The notes below the pieces were generated by a model that saw only the letters and a list, made by a program, of their open reading frames with translations, made no database searches and was not told the DNA's origin. From Meandrina meandrites (Eukaryota; Cnidaria; Anthozoa; Scleractinia; Meandrinidae): a stretch of DNA of 64,000 nucleotides. The stretch covers positions 56,882,350 through 56,946,349 of the forward strand of contig OY855903.1 in the NCBI GenBank assembly GCA_963693305.1. The letters are read 5' to 3'. Position numbers and translations under genes: made by a program. Shown one piece after another: positions 41,990-55,700 of the stretch; position 1 is the first letter of the stretch, and the number at the start of each line of letters is the position of its first letter.

Positions 41990-44900
41990 TAAACTATCAG
42001 ATTGTGATGAGTTTTTCTTTCCGCTTTTCTTCTCTCTGATAGACCACGGATTATGGGACGCGTGGCTATCGACTGCGCACAGAGGCTGAATTACACACGC
42101 GGAATACTTTATTTGCCGATGAGTGAAAGATCATGATGCGTTGGATCGGTAACCAAGCGAACTGAATACTTTTGAACTTCTAAAATATATATTTACTGTA
42201 CAGGTAGAAATTAGTTAATGGCCAGGTTCATTTGGGAACGCCACTTTTGCGTTCTTCAAAGTCATAGACTGGCCACTCTCTTGTTAAACTGCAATTTATT
42301 TCATTTTTCAATTCAAATTCGATCAACACGGCATACATGTACGACTTGTATTACTTAAGCAACGTGAGGGTGGTACTCGATGAAAATTAATCAGAAGTTT
42401 TTCTCGCACTTGTTGACTTTGGAGTTTGTTTAGAGGCTCGCTATACTCGACGACCCAGGGCAGGAAATTGGGATGGGAGAAAGTTAAAACGAGTAAAAAC
42501 TGGATGAACGATATTTTACATGAAAACTTGCGCGATCTCGTACGTTCTCACTCGCGTCGTTCTTACTTGCCCCTCCCCCTCCCCCAGGCTCTCTCTCAGC
42601 GTGGAGAACCTCTATTGATACAGGAAATTACATCAGTCTATATTACACTGTAATGTAACCAATCACAGACACCACACGGATCTGTGTACTTCTACGTCAT
42701 CAGAATGGAATTTGTTCAGCTCAAATCTCAGTCGTGTCTCGTAAGACCTTCACGCCGAGAGGAGTCTGTTTACTCACGCCAGACAAATGTAAAGCCAAGG
42801 CAAAAAACACTGAGTTTGCCTCTTTTCTGAGTTAGCATTCGAGTTGCAACTCAAAATCCAACTCGAAATCCAATCCAAGTTCTAACTGGAGATCCTAACA
42901 CGAAAAATTAGTCTGTCAAAAAAAAATAATATTTCTGAAACTCTCCAGAATGCTGCTCTGTCAGCGCCTTTTAATTACACGTGTACTCCCCTTTGTCGCA
43001 AAACCAAAATCAAAGCGAGTCACATGACCAGTCACAAGAAAACAACTCAGTGAACCAATCAGAAATCAAAGCAAACACACGGAACCGAGGCCAAGCGCGA
43101 GAAAACGTATGTGACCAAGTTGCAGTAGATGTTATTACTTTACACCAATGTGTTAACCCTTTCATCAAGTTCTTATCCCTTCCTAACAAAAGAATATATG
43201 TCGCAGGCCCAACCGTGGTTTTGGTTTCATTTGCGTCCGTTTGCTCGAGTTGACGGCGTGGGATTTTTAAACCAATAAGATGTCAGATGTCTTTTGTTTA
43301 TCGAGTAACGCTAAGTGTCCAAATTAACAGAACACGATGCTACAATACTGACTGGTAAGGATTTGAATCATTTAAAGCGATGTAACTGGAGCTTCTCTGA
43401 TATTCTTGAACTGTAAATATTTTAGTTTGGCGTGTGATAACATTTGATTTTTCTAGTGTTAGTGTGCAGCAGTCAGATGTCTCATCTGCTAAAATCATTC
43501 CAGCCCTAAATCCTTACAACTGATGAAGTTGTATCTTCTCCTTACATTTTTAATCAGGCAGGTTACGAGAATGAACAAGTGCATCTTCTCAGGAAAGACG
43601 TATTGACTAAAATTGATTCTCCCAAAGACAATTATTTAGTAGAAAATGAAAGAAAACATTAAGGAGAATTGACAAACTGATCACAAATAGTTCAATTTTT
43701 ACTAACATTCTGCAATCGTATCTTGCACAGTGGAGCAGCACCGGATTTGTTTTTTATGTTTGTTTAAACTTTTGGTTTCAGTGAAATAAAACACGAGTAT
43801 CCAGGAGTAAAAATTCAACAAACACCAAATCTGCGTCTTTATTAACCGCGCGGCCATGGGCCGAGCGCGGTTCTTGTTTTACACGGGATTTATTTTTTTT
43901 TTTGTCGGTGACCAGACGCAAACCTCCACTCGGCCAAATCGTGATCGGAACTGAATCACGCAACCTGTGATGTTCATTCTTTAAAAGCTGTTGAAACATG
44001 AATGTACGGAAAATGTTGCGGATATTGTTTTCTTTATTGTGTATAAAGAATATTTTCTTTTGCTTATATCGAAGCGTTCGATTCAAAGCGAATGTTGAAT
44101 ACACTGAAAAAGGTATTTCGTCAGCCATGGAATGCGCTGATGTTGCAGGTTTCACTTTCGTTACGTGGCAAATAACATTGTGTTCATTTGCATGTTTATG
44201 TCGGCAGAAGCGACGGTCATTAATTTAATTTGTTTCCTCTTCTGCGAGTATTTCTTGTGGGTTTAGGCAATCGAAGTGAATTCTTTGGCTATTTCCTTGA
44301 AGTGAGTTCAAATATTTGAAAGGAAATGAAATATTTGCTTAAGTAAACAATTGAGCGTGCCCGAACGTGCAGGGGTTACGTCATTAGAAGGGAAAAACCC
44401 CCAAGCTAAAGATAGCCGGGGAAAACGTAAACCTCGGATTGTGTGACTAATGTGACTACTTTGCTAGTCCTTTACTCATAATGCAAACAGATTAAATTTA
44501 ACCGTGACTTTTGAGAAAGAAAGCTGTTAATTAGCCAAAAATATAAGCGCGGTTTTAAGTTGCTATAGCAACTTCTTGTTAACAGATTAGGGACGGATCA
44601 TCATTTTCCTGGAGGGGAAATACCCTCCTCCAGAAAAATAATGGTCCGTCCCTTAGTTGCATTGTGTTTCTTCAGAGTTAGTAGAGATTTCTTCGAAATA
44701 TTGTTAACAGTGTTGATCGAACAGTCCGCAGATACAAAATGTGGTAGTGACAAATATTCGGTTCTGTGAATCATGTGAAAAAAGTTTAAATCTGTTGCAT
44801 ACAAATATTGAAGTTAAATTTAACCATAGTTAATATGAAAAACATGACTACAGGAAGTTTGTAGCGGTGAATACGTAGAATATACATAGAGTATATAAGT

Positions 44901-45590
44901 AACTTTTGATCCAGTAGTTAATACAGAGTAAATAGAAGAAAGGATTTCAAATGTACAGAAGAAAGAAAGGCTTCAAATGTACAAGAAATTTTAGCGTATG
45001 TATTGTATCTACAAATGAGCAGGAGTCAATGTTGCTCCTGCCAGAGATAAATAAAGGGCAATAAGTGTACAGGTACATCTTGTGTTTTAGTTGTTATCAT
45101 GAACATTTTCTCTCCACCACTGCACATACAACTGTTTCTTAGAGACCATGGTGGTATGGGGTAAGGGGGCTGGTAGGATTCGATGAATAGTCCCGGTAAT
45201 ATATCAACGAGCACCTTTCTTCGTCTGCATCTTTTTTTACATTTCCGTACCCCGCCTCGTACCAACATCATCTTCCCTGGGGAATAATTTTGAAAATTTG
45301 GACATGCCGCAATACTCAGACCTTTTCTTAGTTCGGTAAAATAAAAAACTGACGATATTCTTTTAAATCTCTTATCTGAGTTGATAAGTTTAATCCAACT
45401 CGTGTAATGTTTTTTTTTTGCGTCCAGGTTTTGGTTCAGAAGAAGTGTGTAGACTTTTTTTTAAAACAACAGCGCAATCAAATCGGGGAATTCAATTAAA
45501 GCAATCGATGCAGATTATCCAAGAATAGAATAAAACATGTTGGGAAGGTGATAAATCAGTGACTCCCATACCAGTCAGTAAATGTGTTAC
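41990..45590. other. non-coding spacer with small fold-back element
   Basis: No gene recognised in 3.6 kb. A short palindrome GGCCATGGGCC is near 43,852, and a fold-back element lies at 44,589-44,655. Confidence 0.45.
44589..44655. repeat. 67-bp fold-back MITE (GGGACGGA ends)
   Basis: GGGACGGATCATCATTTTCC faces TAATGGTCCGTCCC with CTGGAGGG...CCCTCCTCCAG in the middle. TTAG borders both sides. Forms a nearly complete hairpin. Confidence 0.75.
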
Positions 45591-45592
45591 TA

Positions 45593-46222
45593 TATCCCTT
45601 CAATAAATCCACATGGCTTCCAACACGGTCTGTTGCTCTGTTTTAAGATAGATTTCTTGCGTGTCCCGTTCTCGAGGCGACGTAAGCAACGCATACATTT
45701 GAAAATGTTACACTTTCGTTAGCCGTAAAACGTAAAAGCCATCACCAATTGAGACCTTCCGTAATCGGTAATTTTTACGGGATGGGGGGATTGGCCCCAT
45801 GCCCAACCCCCAACCTGGGGGACCAGGGTTTTCTGTCAGGGTGTCCTTCCCTTAGCCACAATATCCCGTTATTTGAAAGGCGCCGGATACCCGCCTTTTG
45901 CCGTTGTCGCTCAGCTGCAGTACAACTGCATTACCAGGGTTATGACGAGGACATGTGACAGCCGACTTGGTGGCAGAGCCTATAACACGGTGGGCATTTC
46001 CTGGCATTTACGAAGTTCACCTGGTGGCCCCAGTGCACTCCACCAGGGCCCCTTACCCCCCTTCAACAAACAACCGGCCCTATACCCACCTAGGGTTATG
46101 GTTATAATGAATGATGAATTGAGACCTTCATATCCCTTCAATAAACCCACATGGCTTCCAACACAGTCTGTTGCACGAGGCGATTGCAGCAACGCATACA
46201 TTTAAAAATGTGATACTTTCTG
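45593..46222. repeat. direct duplication of a 45-bp and a 50-bp block around 400 bp
   Basis: ATATCCCTTCAATAAA-CCACATGGCTTCCAACAC occurs at about 45,593 and 46,128. A second pair, CGAGGCGA...GCAACGCATACATTT, is at about 45,672 and 46,173. The sequence between (G/C-rich, with GGCCCCATGCCCAACCCC) is unrecognised. Either a tandem duplication that later diverged or an insertion between repeats. Confidence 0.6.
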
Positions 46223-46686
46223 CCATTTTTTCCTTAAATGCGAACATGAGCAGAGCTTTTTATTTACCACTCATCAGGATCGCAGCTCACAGATCGCGCT
46301 TTGGCGGCTTCGAAGCACGCATCGCGGAAAGAGCCACTGTGAGGGTCACGTGTCTTGCCCAAGAACACAACATTACAGGATGGTCGTACCTCTGATAGGT
46401 CACTTCACTCTCGAAACGTAGACAGAGAACATGGGTTGTGTAGGGAGATAAACCAACAACTATTATTTCAGTGTTTTCATAGCGTTTAATCAATTCCTTT
46501 AAGTTTACATTCACTTCAGTGATACTACAGTATTAAATCAAAAGCGAGTACAGTGACTGAACTCGTAATCATAAAAATGCAATTGACTTTTTGAAGTCGT
46601 TACAAATCACTTAATATATCAGAAAAGGATTTGTTATAATGCAGCTGAACGGAATCAATTTTCTTAAATGGACGATTTAATAGGGT

Positions 46687-48479
46687 TTACATGACGCTAC
46701 ACTTTGGTAGGGTAGCAGCAACTCCCGCCAAAACTGGTATAACTTGTAGCGCTCTATCAAAGAATCCTGGCTTTTTAACTTCCTGCTGTCTACACTGATT
46801 CTGCTGCAGCTGTTGTTTCAAACTCTCCACCATTTGCTGCATTCCTTCATTTGATTTCTGCATTTGCACAAGTCGTTCGTTTAATGCCTGATTTTCTTGC
46901 ATAAAGGCTCGTCTGTCCTCTTCAGCCTGCTTCATGCTTGCCTTCAGCATGTTATCCATTTGATCTCGTTGAGCGTTTGCCTCCGCTTCCATCTGTTCAC
47001 GGAGTCTCTTTGTTTCCTCGGCCTGTTTTGCTTGTAACATTTCCATCTGTTTTTGAGAGACAAAAAGTATCTTAGAGAAATATTTGTTGTGGCGACGATG
47101 AAACCAACATCTTACAAAATTTTGAAGCGAAAGTTGTCAAGAAATGACAATGTGTAATACTTCAAAATGTGTCTTTCCTCTGGACCGAGTACCAACGTAT
47201 AAAGAAAGGATAACTTAATAAGAAATGCTTAATGAAGTAAACCAAGTCAGAAGTCCATAACATGACTTCTGACCAAGTCTAATTTTTGAAGAAAACAAAT
47301 TGACACTTGTAGTATTCTTTCTAACTTTAACGTGAATACTCCGCAAGCTAGTCACGCCGCCTTCCGTTTCAGATAGTATACTCGTCTGCAAGTTTTTTTT
47401 CCAGAGGAGATGAGGTTCTTAATTCTCATAACCTTGGCATTGGTATTTTTCGGGGGTAGGGAGAAGCTATAACTACATCACCGTCACTTCTGTTTAATGT
47501 CTTACCTCCATATGTCGCTCACGGTTTTCTTGTTGTAAACGAGCGTATTCCTCCTGACAAAAACAAAAACGTTTATTTATAAATTAATATTTAATTAACA
47601 TTAAATTATTGCTTTTACTTTCAACACAAGATTGATCAGTCACGCGGATTCATGCTGCCGGTTCATAATAATATACAGATGTAGCCAAGCCTAAAAGCGG
47701 AGCTCCACATATACATATTTGCTATCATTACCCTAGAAAGGAAAAATCACATGCTCAAAATATTTTTTCATTTTTTTCCTTGTTTTATGAACATGTTAAA
47801 AGGCGCGTTTTAACTTGTATTCACATCTAATGAATTCAGCTGGCAGTATAAATTGGTTTTAAATGTCAAAAAAGCTATGAAACTATCTGCCTTTAAGGTG
47901 GGGGTACACCCGATTTTGAGTGAAATTTTAAGAGACGGAGGGAGCCTTTTGCTCAAAATATTTTTCATTTTTTCCTTGTTATATAAACATGTTAAAAGGC
48001 GCGTTTTAACTTGAATTCACATCTAATGAATTCATCTGGCAGTGTAAATTGGTTGTAAATGTCAAAAAAGCTATGAAATTACTCGCCTATAAGAACGAGC
48101 TTTTCAAGAAATCTAAGATGTAACCGACATTCAGCTAAGATATATCGAGAAATCCACGAGTTCAACACGTCTGCCGGAATTATAAACGAAACCGGTAATT
48201 TTATGACATTATACGACAAAAACAAGCTTAACACCGAAACGAGGAGGAGTCGAAGAAAATGCCTACCACATGGGAGGAAAAGAGTTGAACAACTCTTATA
48301 TAATGCTATTTGCGTAGTGAAGCGTTTCGGAGCTCCCTCGTGTGGGTGGACCGGTGAGGGTGGGACTCTGCAGAGACTCTGCTCCCAGTAACTCTACCCC
48401 ATGAGGGGGGTAGGGGGCAGCAGAGATATAATATTTAACAATTATTCCACGAGCGCGCGTTGGATATGAGATGGTAGAT

Positions 48480-48512
<33 letters not shown>

Positions 48513-48516
48513 AACG

Positions 48517-48550
<34 letters not shown>

Positions 48551-49748
48551 TTTTATTAAAAACGCCCAAAAGAATTGCAATATTTGAGCTCCCCAGCTGT
48601 TTTCGTTGACGCGCATCGGCTACGAAATTTGTGGTGAATGGTATATGAGCTCATATACCATTGCCTGTTAGCCAATCAAATCTCAGGAATTGCAATATAC
48701 CATTGCTAGTTTTTAATAAACAGATATAGCCAAGCCTAAAAGCGGAGCTCCACATATACATATTTGCTATCATTACCCTAGAAAGGAAAAATCACATGCT
48801 CAAAATATTTTTCATTTTTTTCCTTGTTATATAAACAAGTTAAAAGGCGCGTTTTAACTTGTATTCACATCGAATGAATTTATCTGGCACTGTAAATTGG
48901 TTGGAGATGTCAGAAAAGCTATGAAATTATACGCCTTTAATTTTACCCTTTTTGTTGTACACTCGGAAAAGAACGTTCATGCGTACGTTTTTTTTGTGGT
49001 GTAGTGATTATTTCTTTAGTACTACCACCACCGTAAAGCTAGCATTCCAGTCAAAACCCTGCAATTGGAGGTAATTCTTAGCCAGAAATAAAGGAAAGCA
49101 AAGTGCGCGCGATATAATATGTACAACGACAAGGGAACCAATCAGATTCGCGGATATCCAATAGCCCTTGTCACGGTTTTTCCAATTTTTATATTGGCCT
49201 GATAGCAACAACCCGTCGACAGTGCTGGAAAAAGCATTCAAAAATTATTTAAGTGGCCGAGTTTAAGAGCCATAATTTTTAAAATAGTTGAGTTTTAGCT
49301 CTGCAAAGTCGTTTGTATCGCACAGTCAAATTTCTTGCCTACCGGTAGGCAAGAAATTTGACTGCCTGTGAGAAACACGACCCTTAAGGTGAATACTGCT
49401 TTTACTTAATAAAAAAAAAATCACAAATAAACAGTCGAAATGTATTTTGTTCTCCCTGCGCAAGCACCGAAATTTTGGCGGGAGACAACTTAGGACGCGG
49501 CACAAGATGGCGGTAAAACAACATTGCATACAACGCGTGGATTATCGGTTGAATATAGAATTGACTTTTCAATCATCAGATTGCATGTATCCCTTATTCC
49601 GTATCAATAACAACCTTACATGTACCTCAAGTTTGATCCTTTCTTGCTCTTGGTAGGCTTTGGCTGCCATTTCTCGACTGAGATTTTCGTCGAAATCCTT
49701 CAACTGCCGCAGGACACCCAAGTATTGCTGCATTTCTTTCATCAGTTC
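46687..49748 (-). CDS. GBP exons 8-10: coiled coil and CaaX tail
   Basis: Exon 8 (41 codons, LMKEMQQYLGVLRQLKDFDE), exon 9 (16 codons, EEYARLQQENRERHME) and exon 10 (119 codons) make a continuous charged helix with heptads, then KKPGFFDRALQVIPVLAGVA and the terminal CSVM. Met as the last residue favours farnesylation. The 2.1-kb intron between exons 8 and 9 holds two palindromes and a repeated 230-bp unit. Confidence 0.87.
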
Positions 49749-52700
49749 CTAAGAAAACGAGAAGAAAAAGCTGATATATCATTGAGCCAACACCTCGTAA
49801 CGATATTTTAACTCGATGTGTTGATGTGTATATCTATCGTAAAATCACGAAAACGTCAGTGAAAATAGGCCGTAACGTTACGCTACAACCATTTGAAACA
49901 AGAGTTGAAACACGAATGCTTTAGATGGCCGCATTAAGCATTTTAACAATTTTGCATTGTGTTGTCTCCTTCCTCCCTCTCGCTAAATTTCGGGATTTCA
50001 TTCAAACCTTTGTGCGACAGGTTTGAGGATCATAATGTGAATTATTTGTTTATTGTTCAATTTGGGAGTATTTCAGGCATTTTGGAAATAGTCGTGGGAT
50101 ATGCCTTCGTATTAAGAGGGGAGAGGAACGGGCACTTTAATTTCTTATCTCCCTATTTTTTTACCTCATTTTCTCCCTCCTCCCTAATTTTTTCGGCCGT
50201 TTCTCCCTCCTCCCTGATTTTTCACGTTTCTCCCTGATTAGCTTTTTTAAGAGGTTTATTTTATGTCCTACCACACTGCAGTACCTCATTTTCGCATGCC
50301 TGAAGAAAAGGAAAACATACGAGACATTTTGCCATGTCGTCATAACTCGTTCTTCTCATACTACCTTTCGGTGCTTTCGGTTTTGTCACGTAAGCTTGAA
50401 CATTTGATTTTCACAAAATTCATTTTTTATAATACTGTATAAAGGGAAGACTAACTACTCATAACTTCTAGCTTGCTAGAACTTACTACACATCTTTTTT
50501 ATAAGAATGCGTAAAATTTGCCTGAACCTGAGGCTGTTCTTATTTTAGCCCACAAATTTTCCAAGTGAGCCGTAAAGCGCCCCAAAACTGTTTCTAGTGT
50601 TTCTAAATTGCACGATATCATCGGCCCTGAAAAATCACGACATAATTACAGGGGGAGGGGAGGAACCCTACGGTGGACTAGCATCCCATGCAGGGGGGAT
50701 GGCCGCTTCATGCTAGAGAAACTGGGAAAGGCTCTGGCCAGTCGTGATATCTTGCCGGAATTTGAACCTGCCTGCTGCAACGTATACCTGCAGGCATGTT
50801 GCACTGGCCAATTTGTTCTTCCAGTTTAGTATCGTCACTTTTGTCATTTTCGCTATTGGCCCTATCACCCACCTGTGCCCAGGCCAGGATTTTGTATGTA
50901 GGGGGAGGGGGAGGGGGTGCGCATGAGCGCCTCCGACACTTAATCCCGAGCGCTGCAGGCGCGAGAACGTAGGGTTGGGGGGGGGGGGGGGGGGGGTGGT
51001 GTGGGTGTATCCTTCCCCAGGAAATTAAAAAAAAATAGGTTATCTTAGACAGCATTTTGTGCGTTTTGAAGACAGTTTGTTAGAAAACAAGGCAGGTAAA
51101 AGTGAAGGACATTAGGTAGAATGTATCATTGAAATTAACCTAGAATGACACAATTTGGTGTACCTTCAACACCGTATTGAATGTAAATAGTCGAAGCACA
51201 GAAATACCATTTCCCTTTATCTATTTATTTTGATTTTTTTTTCACAATTGTTGGACTTCCATGGCTCACCCATCGCACCCCCTCCCTACGAGCCTTGACT
51301 GCCTAATTTCAACAATATTCTTATAAGCAAATGGCATCTAATAGAAAATCAGCTTTTGCTTTGAGATATCTATAAACACTCTCCCCTACTTTCATACAGA
51401 AAGGGGAGGCCCCTTGAAAGACGTACTCGTTAGAGCAAAGCTTTGAAGGTCAACGGTTTCCTATCTTGACTAGTAGCTAGGAGTCGTGTTTGGCTTGCCA
51501 TTGTTTTGTTAAATCATTGTAGTGGTCAAACTACAAGCAAAGATTCTTACTTCACAATTTTCACCAGTTCGTGTCCAAAGCTGCCCTCACCCGTGGGTCT
51601 ATGAGGTCCTGCTAAGGCCTTAAACACCTATGTCACGTTTTTAAAGAACATTCTCCCTTCTCCCTTTTCCTGCTGGTTCTCCCGCCTCCCTTTGTTTTTG
51701 CTTCCTTTCTCCCTCCTCCCTATCTTTTTTGGCGTTTCTCCCTCCTCCCTAAACCGTTCCTCTCCCCTCTATTAAACATGCCTTTGTTTACTTTTCAGTC
51801 ACCTTGTAAATTAAACGGGCAAAGTTACTGAATATTTGCGTTCTCGCATTTTAACTTTTAGACATTTATTTACCGGATGGAACTCAAAGAACACAGCAGC
51901 GCAGACATCTTTAGCGCCGGTGGCATGAGCTTTATAGTCTTGTTCAATTCTGTTGAATCCTGCTACAATGTCTTCGAACGTTACTTTGGCGCCTTCCCCT
52001 CCGTGTAGCCGAGCAAGAACTGGGTCCAAGTGTTCTTTCTTGAGCTGTTTCAGGAGAGAAGTACAGGACTCCCGTGTTAACCTTTCATTTTCACTCTGCC
52101 ATGAAACCAACTTTTGGTCACAAGCCTCCTGAAACGGGCGAAAGGAAAAGATTCAGAAACGTTTTTAGGAAGACTCATTAAAGGAAATTTGCCATCTTTG
52201 GGCATGATTATATAAGCCGGGCTTCCAGCCAAGTTTGCCGAAACAAAAATTCAGCTTCGTGATAATATGACACCTGGTCATTTTTACTTGTCCACTGCCG
52301 CTGCATAGAAGCTGAATAGCACTGATTCACTTTTTTTTCTCAATATTAATTGTAATATCACATTGAGCACGAGACGCCTGGTGATTCCTGAAATGCCATC
52401 ACTGGCTTGTGAACCACTGGATGAGGTAATCCCTAATGAGATTGTATGCCCAGTAAAGAATATTTCTGTAAAGAATATTTATTTTATCTGCTTACCGTCA
52501 GTTCTCTCAGATACTTCTCAGTAGTAACAGTAGATATCCCGAATGTCTCAGCCTCCAGCTGAGCGATACCTTGCTCAAGGGCAGCCTCGTGACTCTTTCG
52601 AATGTCTTCGTTATCACAAGGCAGCTGGCCTGATAGCCTTGACGTCATAATGACGTCATATGCCTTGAGAGCGGCGTGTGCAGCTTCAGAACACTTTGTC

Positions 52701-55700
52701 AGCACAAATGTTTCCCAAGCTGACTGGACATTCGGAATCACACCAGGAGTGTTGATAGCTTCCACGTACAGCTGAACCAGTGCAGCCAGGCCTGCAAATT
52801 AGTTAGTAATATAATTTTGAGTTTTGTTACCATGTGTCTTAATTTGTGGAGACAGCGTGCGCCGGACTGCAGTGCAGTGCAGTGCAGTGTAATGTAATGT
52901 AATGTAATGTAATGTAATGTAATGTAATGTAATGTAATGTAATGTAATGTAATGTAATGTAATGTAATGTAATGTAATGTAATGTAATGTAATGTAATCA
53001 GCAAACTTTAAACACAGAAAATCGTCAAAATCATATTGGTGCAGCTAAGTTCATTTACCACTACAAACAGCATTTACTTTTAAATTTGTATACTTGTCGT
53101 ATGTCACCTTATGCCAAAATAGTCTTCCATGATAAAAAAAAACCGTATTTTTTTCAAGCACATCACACGCAGCGTTATGTTATTCACCTTCACCGGTGAC
53201 TATTTCTCCATCGTTGAAGCTGTGTTTAGCAACCAGCGTGGTTCTCAGTAATTTCTTGAATTGATCTATTCCAGAGAGAAAGTCAGGGTTGATCTGACTT
53301 CTGTTGCTGTTGATGTTTTTCAGCGCTTCTTCATTAACTGTGGGTGGAGGCAGTTTGAAGGCGTGGAAGCCAGGAAAGAAACGCAAAATACTTTCAGCTA
53401 CTTTCTGATTCTGATCCACACGTGAGGAACCTTGATTTTTGAACACCTGAGGTAGAAAAGACAAAATTATTCACCCTGCTACGAAAACTGACTACCTTAC
53501 ACTCTAAATTACAAGTGCAAACAATTCTCAAAAGTCTCAAAAGGTTCGAGCAGATCTGACTATCACGAGTATGTTTATTTTCTTTTCTTGCGTGTTTGAT
53601 TTCGTGTAACGCGCAAGAACAAGGTTTGCAATTCCATAAAGTGAAGTAAGTCGACTGAGGAAAAAAGAAATAAAGACCTCACATTGTTTAGTAGCTGCTG
53701 ATGAATATGAACTGAAAAAAGTTTGGTCTGGTCTTTGTATGGGCTCGGTACTTATCGACTTTTTAATGTGGTCATTCCTGATCTAAACAACTTCAAACAA
53801 CATTACGACAAGAACAACATTAACTACAAAATTATAACAATAACATCAACATTTAAGATGTCGCAAATGAATTTTGGACGTACCCTTGTCAAGAAATACT
53901 CCTTGATGTCTCTGCAGTCAGGTGGGATGGATTGAGTTACATCCCTGAGCAGCCAGACAAAGAATGGGAAGGTTTTATGAAAGAACTCCGTGTCTTCTTG
54001 TCGGCCACGCATGCTCGCTCCTCCATTGCCAGAGCGGAGTTTAATACGCTGAGATAACTTCACAATAAAACTGTCAAAACGTTAAGAGATATTTGATTTG
54101 CTATTTCGTATTTTTCCTGTTACTTATTTAAAAGATCATAGAGTTGCAACATTTTTTTTTTCAAGTAATGTTCCTTTCACAATTGGTGAAAATTTTTTAT
54201 GTACATATATATGCATAATTCCTGCTAAGTGCATTCTTGGAGTAACAATTGTCGTCTTGAGAAGAGGTTGCTGCTCCTTTGTGCTGATTCAATAGTACCC
54301 TTGTTATTTAAAATACCGCGCAAAAGTATAACTAAAAGTGCCATCACAACCTGGCAACAACAGAGCATGAGTTACACGGCGTGTAAAGGATACTCCAATC
54401 CATCCAGGTCGTGTCTCGTGGGAACTCCAGAAGAGTTGTAAATTAACACAGAGGCCAGCAAAACAGTGAGTGTAAAGATTTGATTGTCATCCAAACCTTC
54501 ACCTCTTACGGCATCAATCCCCTCTGAGTCCAGTAAAATCACAGTGCACTCCTGGCCATTCGAGTCCTGTATAATATATATTTCTTAAACTCAACAATAA
54601 TTCATCTGGTTAACACAAAGAAAATCAGAACCGTGACGGTGGTTTGAAATCTGTTCTTAATTAGCATGGATTTTTAAGATTTTATTTCTCTGTTTTCTCC
54701 GTAGTTTTAGTTTCGATTGAGAAGATATATCAAACACTCGTGAGAGTGTTTTATCACATGTCCAAACATCTCGAAGTTCGTCAAAAATACTCCGCTACGC
54801 GTCGTATTTTTAACTCTCTTCTCGGTGTTTGGAAATGTGATGAAATACTCTCCCTCGTGTTTGATATATTACTTAAATGCGCCTAATTAAGTGGCCCGTA
54901 AAAAGAGATAAGATTCTTCTCCGCATATCCACCGCCCAGCACCAGCCTCATTTTCAGTCGCCCACTTGTATTTAGTGGGGAGGGGTGGGGGGAAGATGGA
55001 TAGGAAAACATTGTTTCCCCTTCCCACCACCAACCGCACGCTTTCCGCGTTCGTTCCCAGTATTTAAATTCACGCCGTTGTTCTTAGCTATTCTTAAGGC
55101 TGAATCCAAAATCCTTTACTCTGAATCCCCCTATGGCTAGAAAAACCTGTGGAAGAAGCAGGTTCAGCGCATGTCTTCATTTTTTCACGCTCTAGTTTTC
55201 CGTCCGCCACACACATAAACTTTGTATCGAGAAGGAATAGTTCAAAGAGCAAACTCAAGTTCTCAATGGTTTTGGAAAATCTTCGTAGCGTTTTCACTAC
55301 ACCTGATTGTTTTTCTTTTAAAGACAAGACAAGACAACTCCATTGAAATACAAAGTCGATCAAGCATAAATCATGAACGATGCGACCCAAATGTTTGGGC
55401 AATGGGAAAAAATAATCGTTGTCTGTGACAGAATAAACATGATTTATGCTTAGGTGTATACATTTAACACGGTGTTGGATAAAAATGTTTGAACTCGTTA
55501 GGCCTCCGTGCATATGGGTTTACCGGCTTCTCGAGGAGCAGCATGAAACCCGTAAAAGCATTCTTGGCACTCTTTGTTTTGCACAGTAGGGACTTGTTTT
55601 ACACCCCTTACCCGAATTTTTTGTGGTACCACCCACATCCAAATTCCCATAGTTTCCGGGTCGAAATGATGTCCAAGAGGGAAAACTTCCGGTTGTTCAA

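Larger units (their letters stand above)
47683..48960. mobile_element. repeat unit in triplicate flanking a cruciform palindrome
   Basis: A block of about 230 bp starting CAGATRTAGCCAAGCCTAAA occurs at 47,687 and 48,721 and partly at about 47,955-48,095 (GCTCAAAATATTTTTCAT, AAAAGGCGCGTTTTAACTTG). TTAAGGTGGGGGTACACCCG near 47,895 resembles a TTAA-type end. Absent from the paralogous intron, so inserted after the duplication. Confidence 0.65.

Noticed and set aside
50708..51055. Proline-rich open frame
   Set aside because: Produced by the poly-G/poly-C tracts of a transposon; no conserved domain.
52738..53004. Open frame of ITLHY repeats
   Set aside because: Translation of the (TAATG)n tract read through into a GBP exon in the wrong frame.
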